Origin: Kofleriaceae bacterium
GTDB lineage: Bacteria > Myxococcota_A > Polyangia > Haliangiales > Haliangiaceae
Assembly: GCA_018057825.1 (NCBI GenBank)
Contig: JAGPCY010000044.1
Location: 11,853-70,945, forward strand
DNA: 59,093 bases
Direction: 5' to 3'
Part shown: positions 1 to 11,490 of the stretch, one piece after another
Position numbering within the stretch: the stretch's first letter is position 1
Layout of the letters: each line of letters begins with the position of its first letter
Program-made: the position numbers and the translations under genes
The notes under the pieces: generated by a model
Told to the model about the DNA's origin: nothing
Seen by the model: the letters and a program-made list of their open reading frames with translations, nothing else
Database searches by the model: none

Positions 1-270
1 CCGCCGCGCCCCCGGACCACGGCTCCTGGGCGTTCGTGTGGACGGCGCTGTGGAAGACCTCCGCGGCAGATCCGGAACTCGCCTCCCTCGCCCGCGCCTG
101 GCTCGCCGCCGCGCCCCCGGACCACGGCTCCTGGAAGTACGTCTGGGAGGCGCTGTGGAAGACCTCCGCGGCAGATCCGGAACTCGCCTCCCTCGCCCGC
201 GCCTGGCTCGCCGCCGCGCCCCCGGACCACGGCTCCTGGGCGTTCGTGTGGACGGCGCTGTGGAAGATGT
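1..270 (+). repeat. 105-bp in-frame tandem repeat
   Basis: Units begin near 3, 108 and 213 (period 105 bp, 35 codons). The stretch from the GACCT at 56 and at 161 onward is identical for more than 60 bases. Near-identity at DNA level points to recent duplication or gene conversion; the array probably continues left of the window. Confidence 0.85.
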
Positions 271-968
271 CTACGGGAGATGCCCGGCTGATCGAACTCG
301 GGCTGGCATGGCTTCGACGCGCGCCGCTGCATCGCTCCTGGGCCTTCGTCTGGCTTGCCCTCCACGAGTTCGAGCCTGGCAGCGAACATCTGACTCCGCT
401 CGCTGAACAGTTCCTGGACTCTGCGCAACCTGCCCACCCGCGGTATCGGGACGTCGCTGCCAAAGCCCGCCGCGCCATGCGCGACGAACCGATGTCTCCG
501 TCCGTCGAACTCCAGGTCGGCCAGACGTTCGCCGGCGTCGTTCATTCATGTGCCGACTTCGGCGTTTTCGTCTCTTTCCATGGCTCGCGAGGACTCTTGC
601 ATGTAACGGCGCTGCCGCTCCCGTACGCCGTTGACTGCCGCAGCCACTTCTCTCCGCACCAGCCCCTGCTCGTCAAGATCAAGTCCCTTGACCTGCCTGC
701 AGGGCGAGTACAACTCGAGCTCGCCGAGCTGCTACCCGCGCTGCGGGAGCCCACGACGCTCGCACGCATCAAGGTCGGGGAAACGTACGACGCGCTCGTG
801 GTCAAGCGCTTCGGCCCTGGCTATCATGTTCGCCTCGGCGAGTTTGACGCGTGCCTGCGCCTCCCGACGCCTGGCCCCTTGAGGCATCTCAACCGCAGGG
901 CGAGCATACGGGTGGTCGTCGTCGAGGTGGACCCGGCACGTCAGTGGATCGATGTCGAGGAGACGTGA
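3..968 (+). CDS. 35-residue-repeat protein with two C-terminal S1-like domains (5' end outside window)
   Basis: The reading frame is open from the left edge, so the gene starts upstream. The visible 321 residues begin with Trp-rich helical repeats of 35 residues (SWAFVWTALWKTSAADPE and similar); two units are almost identical and two more have diverged. The C-terminal half has an S1/OB-fold stretch (VGQTFAGVVHSCADFGVFVSF, then RGLLHVTAL) and a second, weaker one (IKVGETYDALVVKRFGPGYHV). S1 domains normally bind RNA or single-stranded DNA, and the repeats look like an alpha-solenoid protein-binding scaffold. It lies 536 bp upstream of a DISARM core on the same strand. A defence role is possible but not shown. 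The repeat family was not identified. Confidence 0.75.
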   Translation, partial: AAPPDHGSWAFVWTALWKTSAADPELASLARAWLAAAPPDHGSWKYVWEALWKTSAADPELASLARAWLAAAPPDHGSWAFVWTALWKMSTGDARLIELGLAWLRRAPLHRSWAFVWLALHEFEPGSEHLTPLAEQFLDSAQPAHPRYRDVAAKARRAMRDEPMSPSVELQVGQTFAGVVHSCADFGVFVSFHGSRGLLHVTALPLPYAVDCRSHFSPHQPLLVKIKSLDLPAGRVQLELAELLPALREPTTLARIKVGETYDALVVKRFGPGYHVRLGEFDACLRLPTPGPLRHLNRRASIRVVVVEVDPARQWIDVEET

Positions 969-1504
969 ACATCGTGAAGCCCGCATCAGCACATCTACTC
1001 TTTCGACTCTCATGAGAAATGCGAGAAATGCTGGATGGTTCGCGGAGTGAGGTGAAAGACCTGCCGATCTCCTCGGCGAACACCGACGGCGACGCGAGTT
1101 CCGCGGCGACCCCAGCGGCCATCCCCACCTCGATCGCGCTGGCGGCTGAGCCGAGCTGGTCGCTGCGGTGGCGCCCGTCGCGCCCTCGTCGTCGGCGACC
1201 TGGCGGCGATTCGGATCACTGGCGACGGTCTAGGTGCGCGCGAAGGTGTGAACCAACCCGTCGCGGCGAGGACATGGCGATCGATCCGCCGACCACTGGC
1301 TACCCCGATTGCTGCATCATGCTCGAATTCGCCCCGACCGGCGCCCCGCGGATCGTCCATGGCCGCGGCAGTGTGGTCGTGACGCGCGGCTGACGGGTGC
1401 AACCGGCCCGCAAGGGACACGACGAATGTCCTCGCAGCGGCGCCACCGGATCCGCCGACTTCTTGTATCTTCACGGTCAACGTGAGGTCAGGGGATCCGT
1501 CGCC
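969..1504. other. 536-bp stretch without a recognised gene
   Basis: Short open frames exist on both strands but none has a convincing start or recognisable motif. The right end carries an AGGGGA ribosome binding site at 1490-1495 for the next gene. No WYL or helix-turn-helix regulator, such as accompanies some defence islands, is visible. Confidence 0.4.
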
Positions 1505-4500
1505 ATGAGCACGCTGTCGACCGCCGCGGAGGTCCGTGAGCACCTGGTGCGCGCACTGGCGACCGAGCTGGTCGGGCCGGCCGCGGTGGACGAGGAGCTC
1601 GACCGCGCGCCGTCGCGTACCTACCTGACGGGGTTCCTCGTGCCCCGCGAGGACCGGACCGGCGGCTCGTTGATCGAGCCGGACGACGACAACGAGACCG
1701 AGGAGGCCGAGGCCGACGGCGACGAGGAGGTCAGCGGCGGCGATGGCGAGCGTGCGGCCGGCGAGGCGTCGCGGCGACCGCAGGTGCTGCCGGCGTCGCT
1801 GGGCCTGTCGGTGCTGCTCCCGCCGGGCGCGCGCGACGAGACGGTGCTCGTGACCCTGCGGTGCGCCGAGTACGTGCCCTTCCACCCCGAGGGCACGAAG
1901 AAGACCAAGCGACCGTGGTGGCGACGTGTGCCCCACGCCCCGCCGCCGATCACGCTTCGCCTCGACCCGTCGGCGGTGCGCGCAGGGGTGCCGGTGGCCG
2001 GCCTGCCCGGCGTCTGGATCGAAGGCAAGCTGGGCGAGACCTCGACGCCAGTGCCCGGGACCCGGGCCCTCAGCGTGTTCGTGGTCAACAAGCGCGGCGC
2101 CGGCGACCCGGGACGGCGCGACGCCCAGATGGTGTTTCAGGTGTCGCTCGAGGTCGAGTTCGCCCGCGGCTTCACGGCGCGGCCGGCGCTGCGCCGCGGT
2201 CAGGATCTCGATGACCACATCGCGGCGTTGCAGTTCCGCGACGTGTGCGAGTACGCGGTCGGCCACGGCGTGGCGGTGACCGCGCCGACCTGGCGCGGGG
2301 AGCGGTGCACGCGGGTCACGACCACCTGGTTGCCGACCAGTACGGTCCAGCGCGTCGGCACCACCGAGCGCCTGGCCGAGGGCTTCGCGGTCGAGGCGCG
2401 GATGCGCGCGCTCGCCGACCTGGCCGACGCCGACGCGGTCCGGCGCGCGCTCGGCGATCTGCCGGCGGCGTATCGCGCCTGGATCGTCGAGCAACGCGGC
2501 CTGGCGGTGGCCGACGACGATCGCGCCACGCTCGACGCGCTGATGGAGCGCGCTGACGAGGCCTGTCGCCGGATCGCCGCCGGGGTCGAGCTGCTCGCGC
2601 ACGACGCGCTGGCTCGCGAGGCGTTCACGCTGGCCAACCGCGCGATGGCCGACCAGGCCAAGCAACGCCTGGGCCTCGCCGATCCGGCTTGGCGCATGTT
2701 CCAGCTCGCCTTTGTGCTGCTGTGCCTTCCATCGGTCACCGACGAGCGTCACCCCGAGCGCGACTGGGTCGAGCTGATCTTCTTTCCGACCGGCGGCGGC
2801 AAGACCGAGGCCTACCTCGGCGTGATCGGCTATGTCCTCTTGCTGCGCCGGCTGCGCGGCGCGACGCGGCCCGACGGCGGCCGCGGGGTCGCGGTGATCC
2901 TGCGCTACACGCTGCGGCTCCTGACCCTCGACCAGTTCGAGCGCGCGACCACCTTGATCTGCGCGCTCGAGCTGCTGCGCCGGGCCGCCCCGGCTCGCCT
3001 CGGCCACGCGCGCTTCGCGGCCGGCCTGTGGGTCGGCGCCAGCGCGACCAGCAACACGCTCTTGCAGGTGAAGGCCGACCTGGTCGAGCACTGGGGCGGC
3101 CGCGGCCCGTCACCGTGCCCGCTCGAGCGCTGCCCATGGTGTGGCACGCCGCTGTCGAGCCAGAGCCTGACCCTCGATCACCCGAACAAGCCGACCGGGG
3201 TCGTGGTCGGCTGCGACGACGATCGCTGCGCGTTCTCGCCCGGTCAACACCGCGACGGCCTGCCGGTGGTGTTCGTCGATGAGCAGGTCTATCGCGAGCT
3301 GCCGGCCTTCGTGGTCGGGACCGTCGACAAGTTCGCGATGGTGCCGTGGCGCGCCGAGGCCGGCCTCTTGTTCGGTCAGGTGGCAGGGTTCGACGGCCGT
3401 CAAGCGGTCGCACCCGGCGAGACCCTACCGCGCACCGCTACCCGGTTGCCGAGCGGCCTATTGCCGCCCGAGCTGATCGTCCAGGACGAGCTGCACCTGA
3501 TCTCGGGCCCGCTGGGGACGATGGTTGGCCTCTACGAGACCGCGGTCGAGGAGCTGTGCGCCCGGCAGGTCGATGGCGCGCGCGTGGTGCCCAAGGTGAT
3601 CGCGTCGACGGCGACCGTGCGCCGCGCGGCGCAGCAGGTGCAAGCGCTCCTGGGCCGCCCCGAGATCCGGGCGTTCCCGCCGCAAGGTCCTAACCCGGGC
3701 GAGACCTTCTTCGCCGAGGTCAAGCCCGACGGCCGGCAGTACCTCGGCGTGGCGGCGCCCGGGCGCGCCTTCCGGGCGGTGCAGGCGCGGGTCTACACCA
3801 CGCTCTTGGCCGCCGCGCAGCACGCGGCCAACCAGGACCCGAACGCGGCCGATCCGTACCTGACCCTGGTCGGCTATTTCAACGCCCTGCGCGAGCTGGG
3901 CGCGATGCGCCGCGTGGTGGAAGACGAGGTGCCGCAGCGCGCGACCCAGATCGACAGGCGCCGGCTGCCGGCCGGGGCGACGCCGCTCCTGGCCAGCCGC
4001 ACCGTCAGTCACATCATCGAGCTGACCAGTCGCGAGCCGAGCGCGAAGATCAAGGCGGCCAAAGATCGCCTGAAGCAGCGCTTCGCGGTCGGCCACGTCG
4101 ACGTGCTCTTGGCATCGAACATGATCTCGGTCGGGGTCGACATCGATCGCCTCGGACTCATGGTGGTCGCCGGTCAGCCGACGACCTCGGCCGAGTACAT
4201 CCAGGCCTCGAGCCGGGTCGGCCGCGATCACCAGCGACCGGGCCTGGTGGTGACCTGCTACAACATGCGCCGGGTCCGCGACCGCTCGTTCTACGAGCGC
4301 TTCGCCGCCTATCACCAGAGCTTCTACGGCTGGGTCGAGGCCACCAGCGTGACGCCGTTCTCGCAGCCGGCGCTCGACCGGGCGCTGGCTGGGGTCCTGA
4401 TGATGATGATCCGCCACGGCCACCCCAGCCTGGCGCCCAACCGCGCGGCGATGCGCGTGGCCGACCATCCAGCGGTGATCGAGCGCGCGATCGCCGCGCT

Positions 4501-4810
4501 CGCGCGCCGCGCGGCGATGCAGCAGGACGCCGAGCTCGAGGGTCTCGCCGAGGTGGTGAGGGCGCGGGCGCGCGACCTCATCGACGCCTGGAACCGCAAG
4601 ACCGCCGAGGAGGCCGCCAAGAATATCGAGCGCGGCTACTCGCGGTTCGATCTCGACAAGAAGGGCCTGGCGACGGCGATGATGCTGGCGCCCGGCGAGG
4701 TCCCGATCGATGAGGTTCAGGCCAAGTTCGCGGCGCCGACCTCGATGCGCGATACCGAGCCGACGGTGCACCTGTGGCTGCGCTACGGCCTCGGGAAGAA
4801 GGCGGTATGA
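1505..4810 (+). CDS. drmA: DISARM core helicase DrmA
   Basis: This 1,101-residue superfamily 2 helicase belongs to the DISARM anti-phage system, in which DrmA and DrmB act together on invading DNA. Walker A is FFPTGGGKTEAY (K433), the DExH-type box is DELH (661-664), motif III-like ASTATVRRA follows, and the C-terminal lobe has SVGVDIDRLGLMVV and the motif VI QASSRVGR (R904, R907). A Cys cluster near residues 540-580 (CPWCGTPL and a later CAFSPG) could bind zinc. The ATG at 1505 has AGGGGA nine bases upstream; an upstream in-frame GTG at 1397 lacks such support. The stop overlaps the drmB start as ATGA. Length and motif order match the family. Confidence 0.93.
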   Translation: MSTLSTAAEVREHLVRALATELVGPAAVDEELDRAPSRTYLTGFLVPREDRTGGSLIEPDDDNETEEAEADGDEEVSGGDGERAAGEASRRPQVLPASLGLSVLLPPGARDETVLVTLRCAEYVPFHPEGTKKTKRPWWRRVPHAPPPITLRLDPSAVRAGVPVAGLPGVWIEGKLGETSTPVPGTRALSVFVVNKRGAGDPGRRDAQMVFQVSLEVEFARGFTARPALRRGQDLDDHIAALQFRDVCEYAVGHGVAVTAPTWRGERCTRVTTTWLPTSTVQRVGTTERLAEGFAVEARMRALADLADADAVRRALGDLPAAYRAWIVEQRGLAVADDDRATLDALMERADEACRRIAAGVELLAHDALAREAFTLANRAMADQAKQRLGLADPAWRMFQLAFVLLCLPSVTDERHPERDWVELIFFPTGGGKTEAYLGVIGYVLLLRRLRGATRPDGGRGVAVILRYTLRLLTLDQFERATTLICALELLRRAAPARLGHARFAAGLWVGASATSNTLLQVKADLVEHWGGRGPSPCPLERCPWCGTPLSSQSLTLDHPNKPTGVVVGCDDDRCAFSPGQHRDGLPVVFVDEQVYRELPAFVVGTVDKFAMVPWRAEAGLLFGQVAGFDGRQAVAPGETLPRTATRLPSGLLPPELIVQDELHLISGPLGTMVGLYETAVEELCARQVDGARVVPKVIASTATVRRAAQQVQALLGRPEIRAFPPQGPNPGETFFAEVKPDGRQYLGVAAPGRAFRAVQARVYTTLLAAAQHAANQDPNAADPYLTLVGYFNALRELGAMRRVVEDEVPQRATQIDRRRLPAGATPLLASRTVSHIIELTSREPSAKIKAAKDRLKQRFAVGHVDVLLASNMISVGVDIDRLGLMVVAGQPTTSAEYIQASSRVGRDHQRPGLVVTCYNMRRVRDRSFYERFAAYHQSFYGWVEATSVTPFSQPALDRALAGVLMMMIRHGHPSLAPNRAAMRVADHPAVIERAIAALARRAAMQQDAELEGLAEVVRARARDLIDAWNRKTAEEAAKNIERGYSRFDLDKKGLATAMMLAPGEVPIDEVQAKFAAPTSMRDTEPTVHLWLRYGLGKKAV

Positions 4811-6645
4811 AGCGACGACGGTTCAAGAAGGGCAAGGAACAACCGCCGGTCGGCGAGGCCCGCCGCAGCCAGCTCCTCACCACCTACGGCGCCGGCTCGA
4901 TGATCGATCTGGTCGACCGCTCGATCCTGGTCGGCGGACTCGACTACTGGAACTACGACGGCAAGCGTCCGGTGATCCACGAGCCGCGCCTGGCGGCTCG
5001 GCTCCTGGTGCAGTTCAAGCAGGCCGGCCGCACCCTGAACCCGGTGGAGCCGTTCTCGCCGCCGCCCGAGTGCGACGACCAGACGCCGAACGAGAAGGCT
5101 GGCATCCAGGTCCTCGAGTTCCCGCGCTGGCTGGTGTGCCAGGCGTGTCGTCAGCTCGTCCAGGCCAGCAACAGCTTGCCGCAGTCCGAAGGCCGCTACC
5201 GCCATCCGTGCGGCGGCAAGAACCCGCTCTTGGTGCCAGTGCGCTTCGTGGTGATGTGCGGCAACGGTCACCTCGAGGAGTTCCCGTGGTCGCAGTTCGT
5301 CCACGAGGAGGCCGGCGGCTGCACCGGCACCACGCTGACCCTGACCGAGGACGCCGGCGCCGAGCTGCTCGACGTCCGGGTCACGTGCGTGACGTGTGAG
5401 ACCTCGCGCACGATGGACAAGGCCGAGCCGTTCGTCCGCGGCTCGAAGTGCCACGGCTACCGGCCGTGGCTCGGGCGGCTCCCGTCCGAGGACTGCAACG
5501 CCACGCCGACCATGAAGGTGCGGACCTCGTCCAGCACCTACTTCGGGATCGCGGCCAGCGCGCTGTCGATCCCGAACGCCGCCGAGCGTCTCGAGAAGCT
5601 GGTGCGCAAGCACCTGGCGATGCTGATGGACGTCGAGCACGGCGACCTCGCGGGCTTCATCCGCCTGGCCGCACCGCTACGCGTCGATCTCGGCACCTTC
5701 CCGACCGAGCAGGTGTGGACCGTGCTCGACGCCGTGCGCCGGGGCGAGACCATCCCGTCGCCGCCGGTGCGCGAGGCCGAATACACCTACGTGCAAGGCG
5801 TACCGATCGAACGCCCGGGCGACACCCCGACGGAGGACGAGCGCGCTGCCTCGTTCTTCGCGCGCCGCCTGGCGCCAGCCCACCGACTGCCGACCGGGAT
5901 CGAGCGCGTCGTCCTGGTACGCCAGCTCCGCGAGGTCCACGCCCAGGTCGGGTTCTCACGTCTGGCGCCGATCGACAGCGAGCTCGACGGCGACGTCCAG
6001 GTCGACCGCGCGCACCTCGGGCACCTCACCGACTGGTTGCCGGCGGTAGAGAACCGCGGCGAGGGCCTGTGGATCCAGCTCGACGAGGACCTGCTCGCGC
6101 GATGGGAGCAGCGCGCGGTGGTCCAGCGGCGCGCGACCGCGCTGCGGACCGGCTGGCACCGTGAGTTCGGCAGTCGCACCGGGCCGGCGTTCTTCGGCCC
6201 GCGTTACTACCTCCTGCACTCGCTGTCGCACCTCCTGATCCAGGCGATCGCGCTCGACTGCGGCTACGGCGCGAGCTCGTTGCGCGAACGCATCTACTGC
6301 TCGCGACCCGGCGCGAGCCAAACGATGGCGGCGATCCTGTTGGTCACGACCACGCCGGGCAGCGAGGGCACGCTGGGCGGCCTGGTCGCGCAGGGCCGAC
6401 GCGTCGACGTGCATCTCGAGCGCGCGCTGGCCTTGGCGCGATTGTGCTCGAACGATCCAGTGTGCGCCGGCCACGCTCCCGATGACGACCACGGCGAGCG
6501 CCACCTCGAGGGCGCGGCCTGCCACGGCTGCTTGTACCTGGCCGAGGTGAGCTGCGAGCGCATGAACCGGATGCTCGACCGTGCCCTGGTGGTGCCGGTG
6601 ATCGATCAACCGCCCGAGCTAGCGTTCTTCGGGGACGGCGCATGA
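4807..6645 (+). CDS. drmB: DISARM protein DrmB (DUF1998)
   Basis: This 612-residue protein has the DrmB layout: an N-terminal GEARRSQLLTTYGAGSMIDL block, central Cys pairs (CQAC, CVTC) likely to hold zinc, and a C-terminal DUF1998 region (YLLHSLSHLLIQAIALDCGY) ending in a CHGC/C cluster. In characterised DISARM systems DrmB forms a complex with the DrmA helicase. The start ATG overlaps the drmA stop (ATGA at 4807-4810), and the end overlaps drmC in the same way, so the three proteins are probably translationally coupled. Nothing looks truncated. Confidence 0.93.
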   Translation: MKRRRFKKGKEQPPVGEARRSQLLTTYGAGSMIDLVDRSILVGGLDYWNYDGKRPVIHEPRLAARLLVQFKQAGRTLNPVEPFSPPPECDDQTPNEKAGIQVLEFPRWLVCQACRQLVQASNSLPQSEGRYRHPCGGKNPLLVPVRFVVMCGNGHLEEFPWSQFVHEEAGGCTGTTLTLTEDAGAELLDVRVTCVTCETSRTMDKAEPFVRGSKCHGYRPWLGRLPSEDCNATPTMKVRTSSSTYFGIAASALSIPNAAERLEKLVRKHLAMLMDVEHGDLAGFIRLAAPLRVDLGTFPTEQVWTVLDAVRRGETIPSPPVREAEYTYVQGVPIERPGDTPTEDERAASFFARRLAPAHRLPTGIERVVLVRQLREVHAQVGFSRLAPIDSELDGDVQVDRAHLGHLTDWLPAVENRGEGLWIQLDEDLLARWEQRAVVQRRATALRTGWHREFGSRTGPAFFGPRYYLLHSLSHLLIQAIALDCGYGASSLRERIYCSRPGASQTMAAILLVTTTPGSEGTLGGLVAQGRRVDVHLERALALARLCSNDPVCAGHAPDDDHGERHLEGAACHGCLYLAEVSCERMNRMLDRALVVPVIDQPPELAFFGDGA

Positions 6646-7385
6646 GCCGCGGCGTGTGGGGGCTGTCGAGCGAGCGGCTCGCGCAGCTCGCCACCGCCTT
6701 GGGTCGGCGTGGCGCCGCGCCGGTGACGGCGGTCGGGCTGCAGCACGACGGGTTCGATGTGCGCGACTGCGGCGCGCTGGTCGGCTTGCCGGGGAACGCC
6801 GCGCGGATCGTGGTCGAGGCCGTGCTCGGCGAACGCGCCGCGCACCCGCGGCCAGAGCTCGAGCTGGTCTGGACCGGTCGCGAGGCTGGCGCCACCCTGT
6901 CGCGCGACGCCAGCCAGGTCCTGCCCCAGCTCTTCTCCCGGGCGAACCACCACGTGCTGGTCGCGGGCTTCGCGTTCTACGACGCCAGCGCGCTGTTTGC
7001 GCCGCTCCACGCCCGGGCCCGGGACGCTGGCGTCACCGTCGAGTTCTTCATCCACGTCGACGGCACCGGGCGGGACGGGACGATGTCGATCGAGCGGTTC
7101 TTCGAGCGTTCCTGGCCGTGGCGCGACGTCCAGCCCCGGGTCTACTACGACGCGCGCGCCGACGACGGCGCCGGCGGCTCCACCATGCACGCGAAGTGCG
7201 TGATCGTCGACGACCGCGAAGTGCTGATCACCTCGGCCAACTTCACCGAGCGAGCCCAGCGCGCGAACGTCGAGCTCGGTGTGCTGATCGGCGACCCGAC
7301 CTTCGCGGCCCGGGTCGCAGCACAATGGCGGGCCTTGATCGGCCACGGCCTGTTTCGCGAGGCCTCTGGACCGTCTGGACCGTGA
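6642..7385 (+). CDS. drmC: DISARM phospholipase D-like protein DrmC
   Basis: This 247-residue protein has one HKD-type motif near the C-terminus (MHAKCVIVDDREVLITSANF; H183, K185), typical of the phospholipase D/nuclease superfamily and of DrmC. Proteins with a single HKD motif usually form the active site as dimers. The N-terminal 80 residues are a less conserved lead-in. The ATG overlaps the drmB stop (ATGA at 6642-6645). It is the last gene of the operon; the next gene is convergent and unrelated. In studied DISARM systems DrmC is the least critical core component. Confidence 0.9.
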   Translation: MSRGVWGLSSERLAQLATALGRRGAAPVTAVGLQHDGFDVRDCGALVGLPGNAARIVVEAVLGERAAHPRPELELVWTGREAGATLSRDASQVLPQLFSRANHHVLVAGFAFYDASALFAPLHARARDAGVTVEFFIHVDGTGRDGTMSIERFFERSWPWRDVQPRVYYDARADDGAGGSTMHAKCVIVDDREVLITSANFTERAQRANVELGVLIGDPTFAARVAAQWRALIGHGLFREASGPSGP

Positions 7386-7412
7386 CTGCCGCGGGCCCCA
7401 GCGCGCCGCTGA

Positions 7413-8915
7413 CTAGCGCACCATCACGCGGGTCGTGACGTCGAGGTCGATCGGCGCGAGGACCGGCGGGTCGGTCTCGGGCGACTCGAGGACGGGCGGA
7501 TCGAGGACGGGCGGGTCGATCACCGGCGGGTCGATCACCGGCGGGTCGATCACCGGCGGATCGATCACCGGCGGGCCGTCGAGCGGGACGCCGGCGTCAG
7601 GGCTGCCGCTGCCGCCGCCGGGGCCGGCGTCGCGGTCGTCGTCGGGCGGCGGCTCGACGGGATACGAGGTGGCCTGGAAGGACTCGTAGGGGTAGTCGAC
7701 GTCGTGGGGGTCGTTCTCGAGGCCGTCGAGGTCGGTGACCCACACCTTGTAGCGGCCGGGGCCGGTGGGGGTGAACTGGAACTGGGCGAAGCGACCGTCG
7801 GCGCTGGCGGTGGCGCTGCTCGGCGACAGCCGCGCGCCCGACGGCGTCTCGATGATGATCGACGCCGTGAGGAACTGGCCGGAGAGGTAGAACGAGCTCG
7901 GGCCGCCGGCCGGCACCTGCATCGGGAAGGTGGTGAACATGGGGTACTTGTCCTGGATGCGACAGCCCATGTTCTCGGGGCACGACCGCGGCTCCTGCTT
8001 CCACGGCGAGTCGGCCGGGTAGTCGGCCTCATCGACGCGGCGGAGCGGGATGTTGACGGCGGTGAACGACCGGCTCGGCACGGTGTCGGTCTTGGTCTGC
8101 ATGGTGAAGACGTAGTCGCGGCCGGCGGTGGCAGTGCCGCGGGCGGTGCCATCGCCCTTGATCACGGTGGCGTCGCCGCGGACGCGGGCCTGGGCCTCAC
8201 CGGGGAGCTGGCGCTTCTCCTGGGTGCAGAACAGCTCGCTCTCGGTCGGGCGCACCGTGCCGTTCTTGCACGCGACGATGTTGTCCGACGGGATCGAGAA
8301 GTACGTCGACACGAACGACGCCGGCGCGATGTTGTTCAGGTACGTGCGCGGGTTCTGCGTGAGCTGACGCCGGGTGGCGTGCTCGCCGGTGTTGCCAGCC
8401 CAGCAGGTGCTGAGCGCGAGGAGCGGGATGCCGCGCGCGCCACCGAAGCCGACGCGCAGGATGCTGCCCTGGCCCTGGGCGCCGGCGTTGTCGGGCAGGC
8501 CCTGGATCCAGCCGGGCTCGCCGTGGGCGCCGTAGACCGCGGCCACCGGGCGACCGCCAGCGTCGGGGAAGCCCTTGGCGAAGGCCTTCTCGCGGCCGAC
8601 CAGGACCGCGTCGGTGGTGGCGTCGATGCCGGTGTACACCAGCGACCGCGCGGCGTTCTCCGCGTTCTCGGGCGTCGCGCCGGCGCCGCCCCAGGTGCTC
8701 TCGATCGTGAGGCAGTCGGCCTGGTCGGCGGTGTTGGCGGGGCTGGCCGCGGCGCCGCAGGCCGCGCCGCTAGAGGCGCGGACCACGCTCGAGGCCAGGT
8801 AGACCGAGGTGGTGCCCGGGTCGTCGTCGTCGTCGCCACGGTCGTTGGGGGCCTCGGCGCAGCCGATCCCAAGTACGAGCGACGAGCACACAGAGATCGA
8901 GACAAGCTTCTTCAT
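7413..8915 (-). CDS. Secreted lipoprotein with caspase-like-position motifs unclear and a PPVID repeat tail
   Basis: A 500-residue protein of unknown function. The start at 8915 is chosen because MKKLVSISVCSSLVLGIGCAEA is a clear lipoprotein signal (lipobox LGIGC) preceded by GGAG; longer frames upstream lack support. An Asp-rich linker (DDDDDP) follows. The middle has YGAHGEPGW and ALSTCWAG, an H...C pair with the spacing and surroundings seen in some C80/C13-like cysteine peptidase or CHAT-type folds; this is suggestive only. A later segment (SFYLSGQFLTASIIIETPSGA) looks like a beta-sandwich. The C-terminus is Pro/Asp rich with PPVID repeats. It converges on drmC with 27 bp between. Confidence 0.75.
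   Translation of the reverse strand: MKKLVSISVCSSLVLGIGCAEAPNDRGDDDDDPGTTSVYLASSVVRASSGAACGAAASPANTADQADCLTIESTWGGAGATPENAENAARSLVYTGIDATTDAVLVGREKAFAKGFPDAGGRPVAAVYGAHGEPGWIQGLPDNAGAQGQGSILRVGFGGARGIPLLALSTCWAGNTGEHATRRQLTQNPRTYLNNIAPASFVSTYFSIPSDNIVACKNGTVRPTESELFCTQEKRQLPGEAQARVRGDATVIKGDGTARGTATAGRDYVFTMQTKTDTVPSRSFTAVNIPLRRVDEADYPADSPWKQEPRSCPENMGCRIQDKYPMFTTFPMQVPAGGPSSFYLSGQFLTASIIIETPSGARLSPSSATASADGRFAQFQFTPTGPGRYKVWVTDLDGLENDPHDVDYPYESFQATSYPVEPPPDDDRDAGPGGGSGSPDAGVPLDGPPVIDPPVIDPPVIDPPVIDPPVLDPPVLESPETDPPVLAPIDLDVTTRVMVR
7457..7576 (-). repeat. 15-bp tandem repeat coding PPVID/PPVLD
   Basis: About seven consecutive 15-bp units (plus-strand GATCACCGGCGGGTC and variants) encode the five-residue repeat PPVID or PPVLD at the C-terminus of the lipoprotein. 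The repeat preserves frame, so copy number can change without truncation. Confidence 0.85.
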
Positions 8916-9198
8916 GACACGCTCCATCGTTGTCGTTGGTGGCGTCGATCCCGTCGACGCCTCGACCTCGGTGCAGTGCACTGGCGATGCCACGCCGCGA
9001 TCGCGTCGGGGCCCGGTGGCTACGCGATCGTCGACGAGCGGACCGCGCCCCCGGCGCAACAACGTTGCGTCACTGACAACGGCGCCGCCCGCGATGGCAC
9101 GCCCGCTCACGCTTCGTGACGACGCAGAGCCTCCCGCGCCCGGACGGGGCGTGATCGAGCACCGCGTGAGCGCCGCGTCTGCAACCGGCGTCTGCAAC

Positions 9199-9214
9199 CC
9201 GCGTGCGCACGCGG
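9199..9214. promoter_or_regulatory. 16-bp perfect palindrome in divergent promoter region
   Basis: CCGCGTGCGCACGCGG lies in the 349-bp region between two divergent genes (8916-9264), with another dyad CGCAAC-AAC-GTTGCG at 9055-9069 and a direct repeat GCGTCTGCAACC near 9175 and 9189. These could be operators. In GC-rich DNA such dyads can arise by chance. Confidence 0.3.
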
Positions 9215-9253
9215 TCGAACCGATCTGGTCGCGCGGCGCGCGCTGGGTTCGAG

Positions 9254-9259
9254 TAGCCT
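9254..9259 (+). promoter_or_regulatory. Putative -10 box of a leaderless transcript
   Basis: TAGCCT ends 5 nt before the ATG at 9265, with no ribosome binding site between. Confidence 0.45.
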
Positions 9260-9264
9260 CGGGC

Positions 9265-11481
<2,217 letters not shown>

Positions 11482-11490
11482 CATCGCGAG

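Noticed and set aside
1019-1393. 124-residue open frame upstream of drmA
   Set aside because: No ribosome binding site, no recognisable domain, and Arg/Pro-rich noise in its second half.
1010-3091. 693-residue open frame on the minus strand
   Set aside because: It lies antisense to drmA, has Arg/Gly/Ala-rich low-complexity composition and no motif; high GC keeps antisense frames open.
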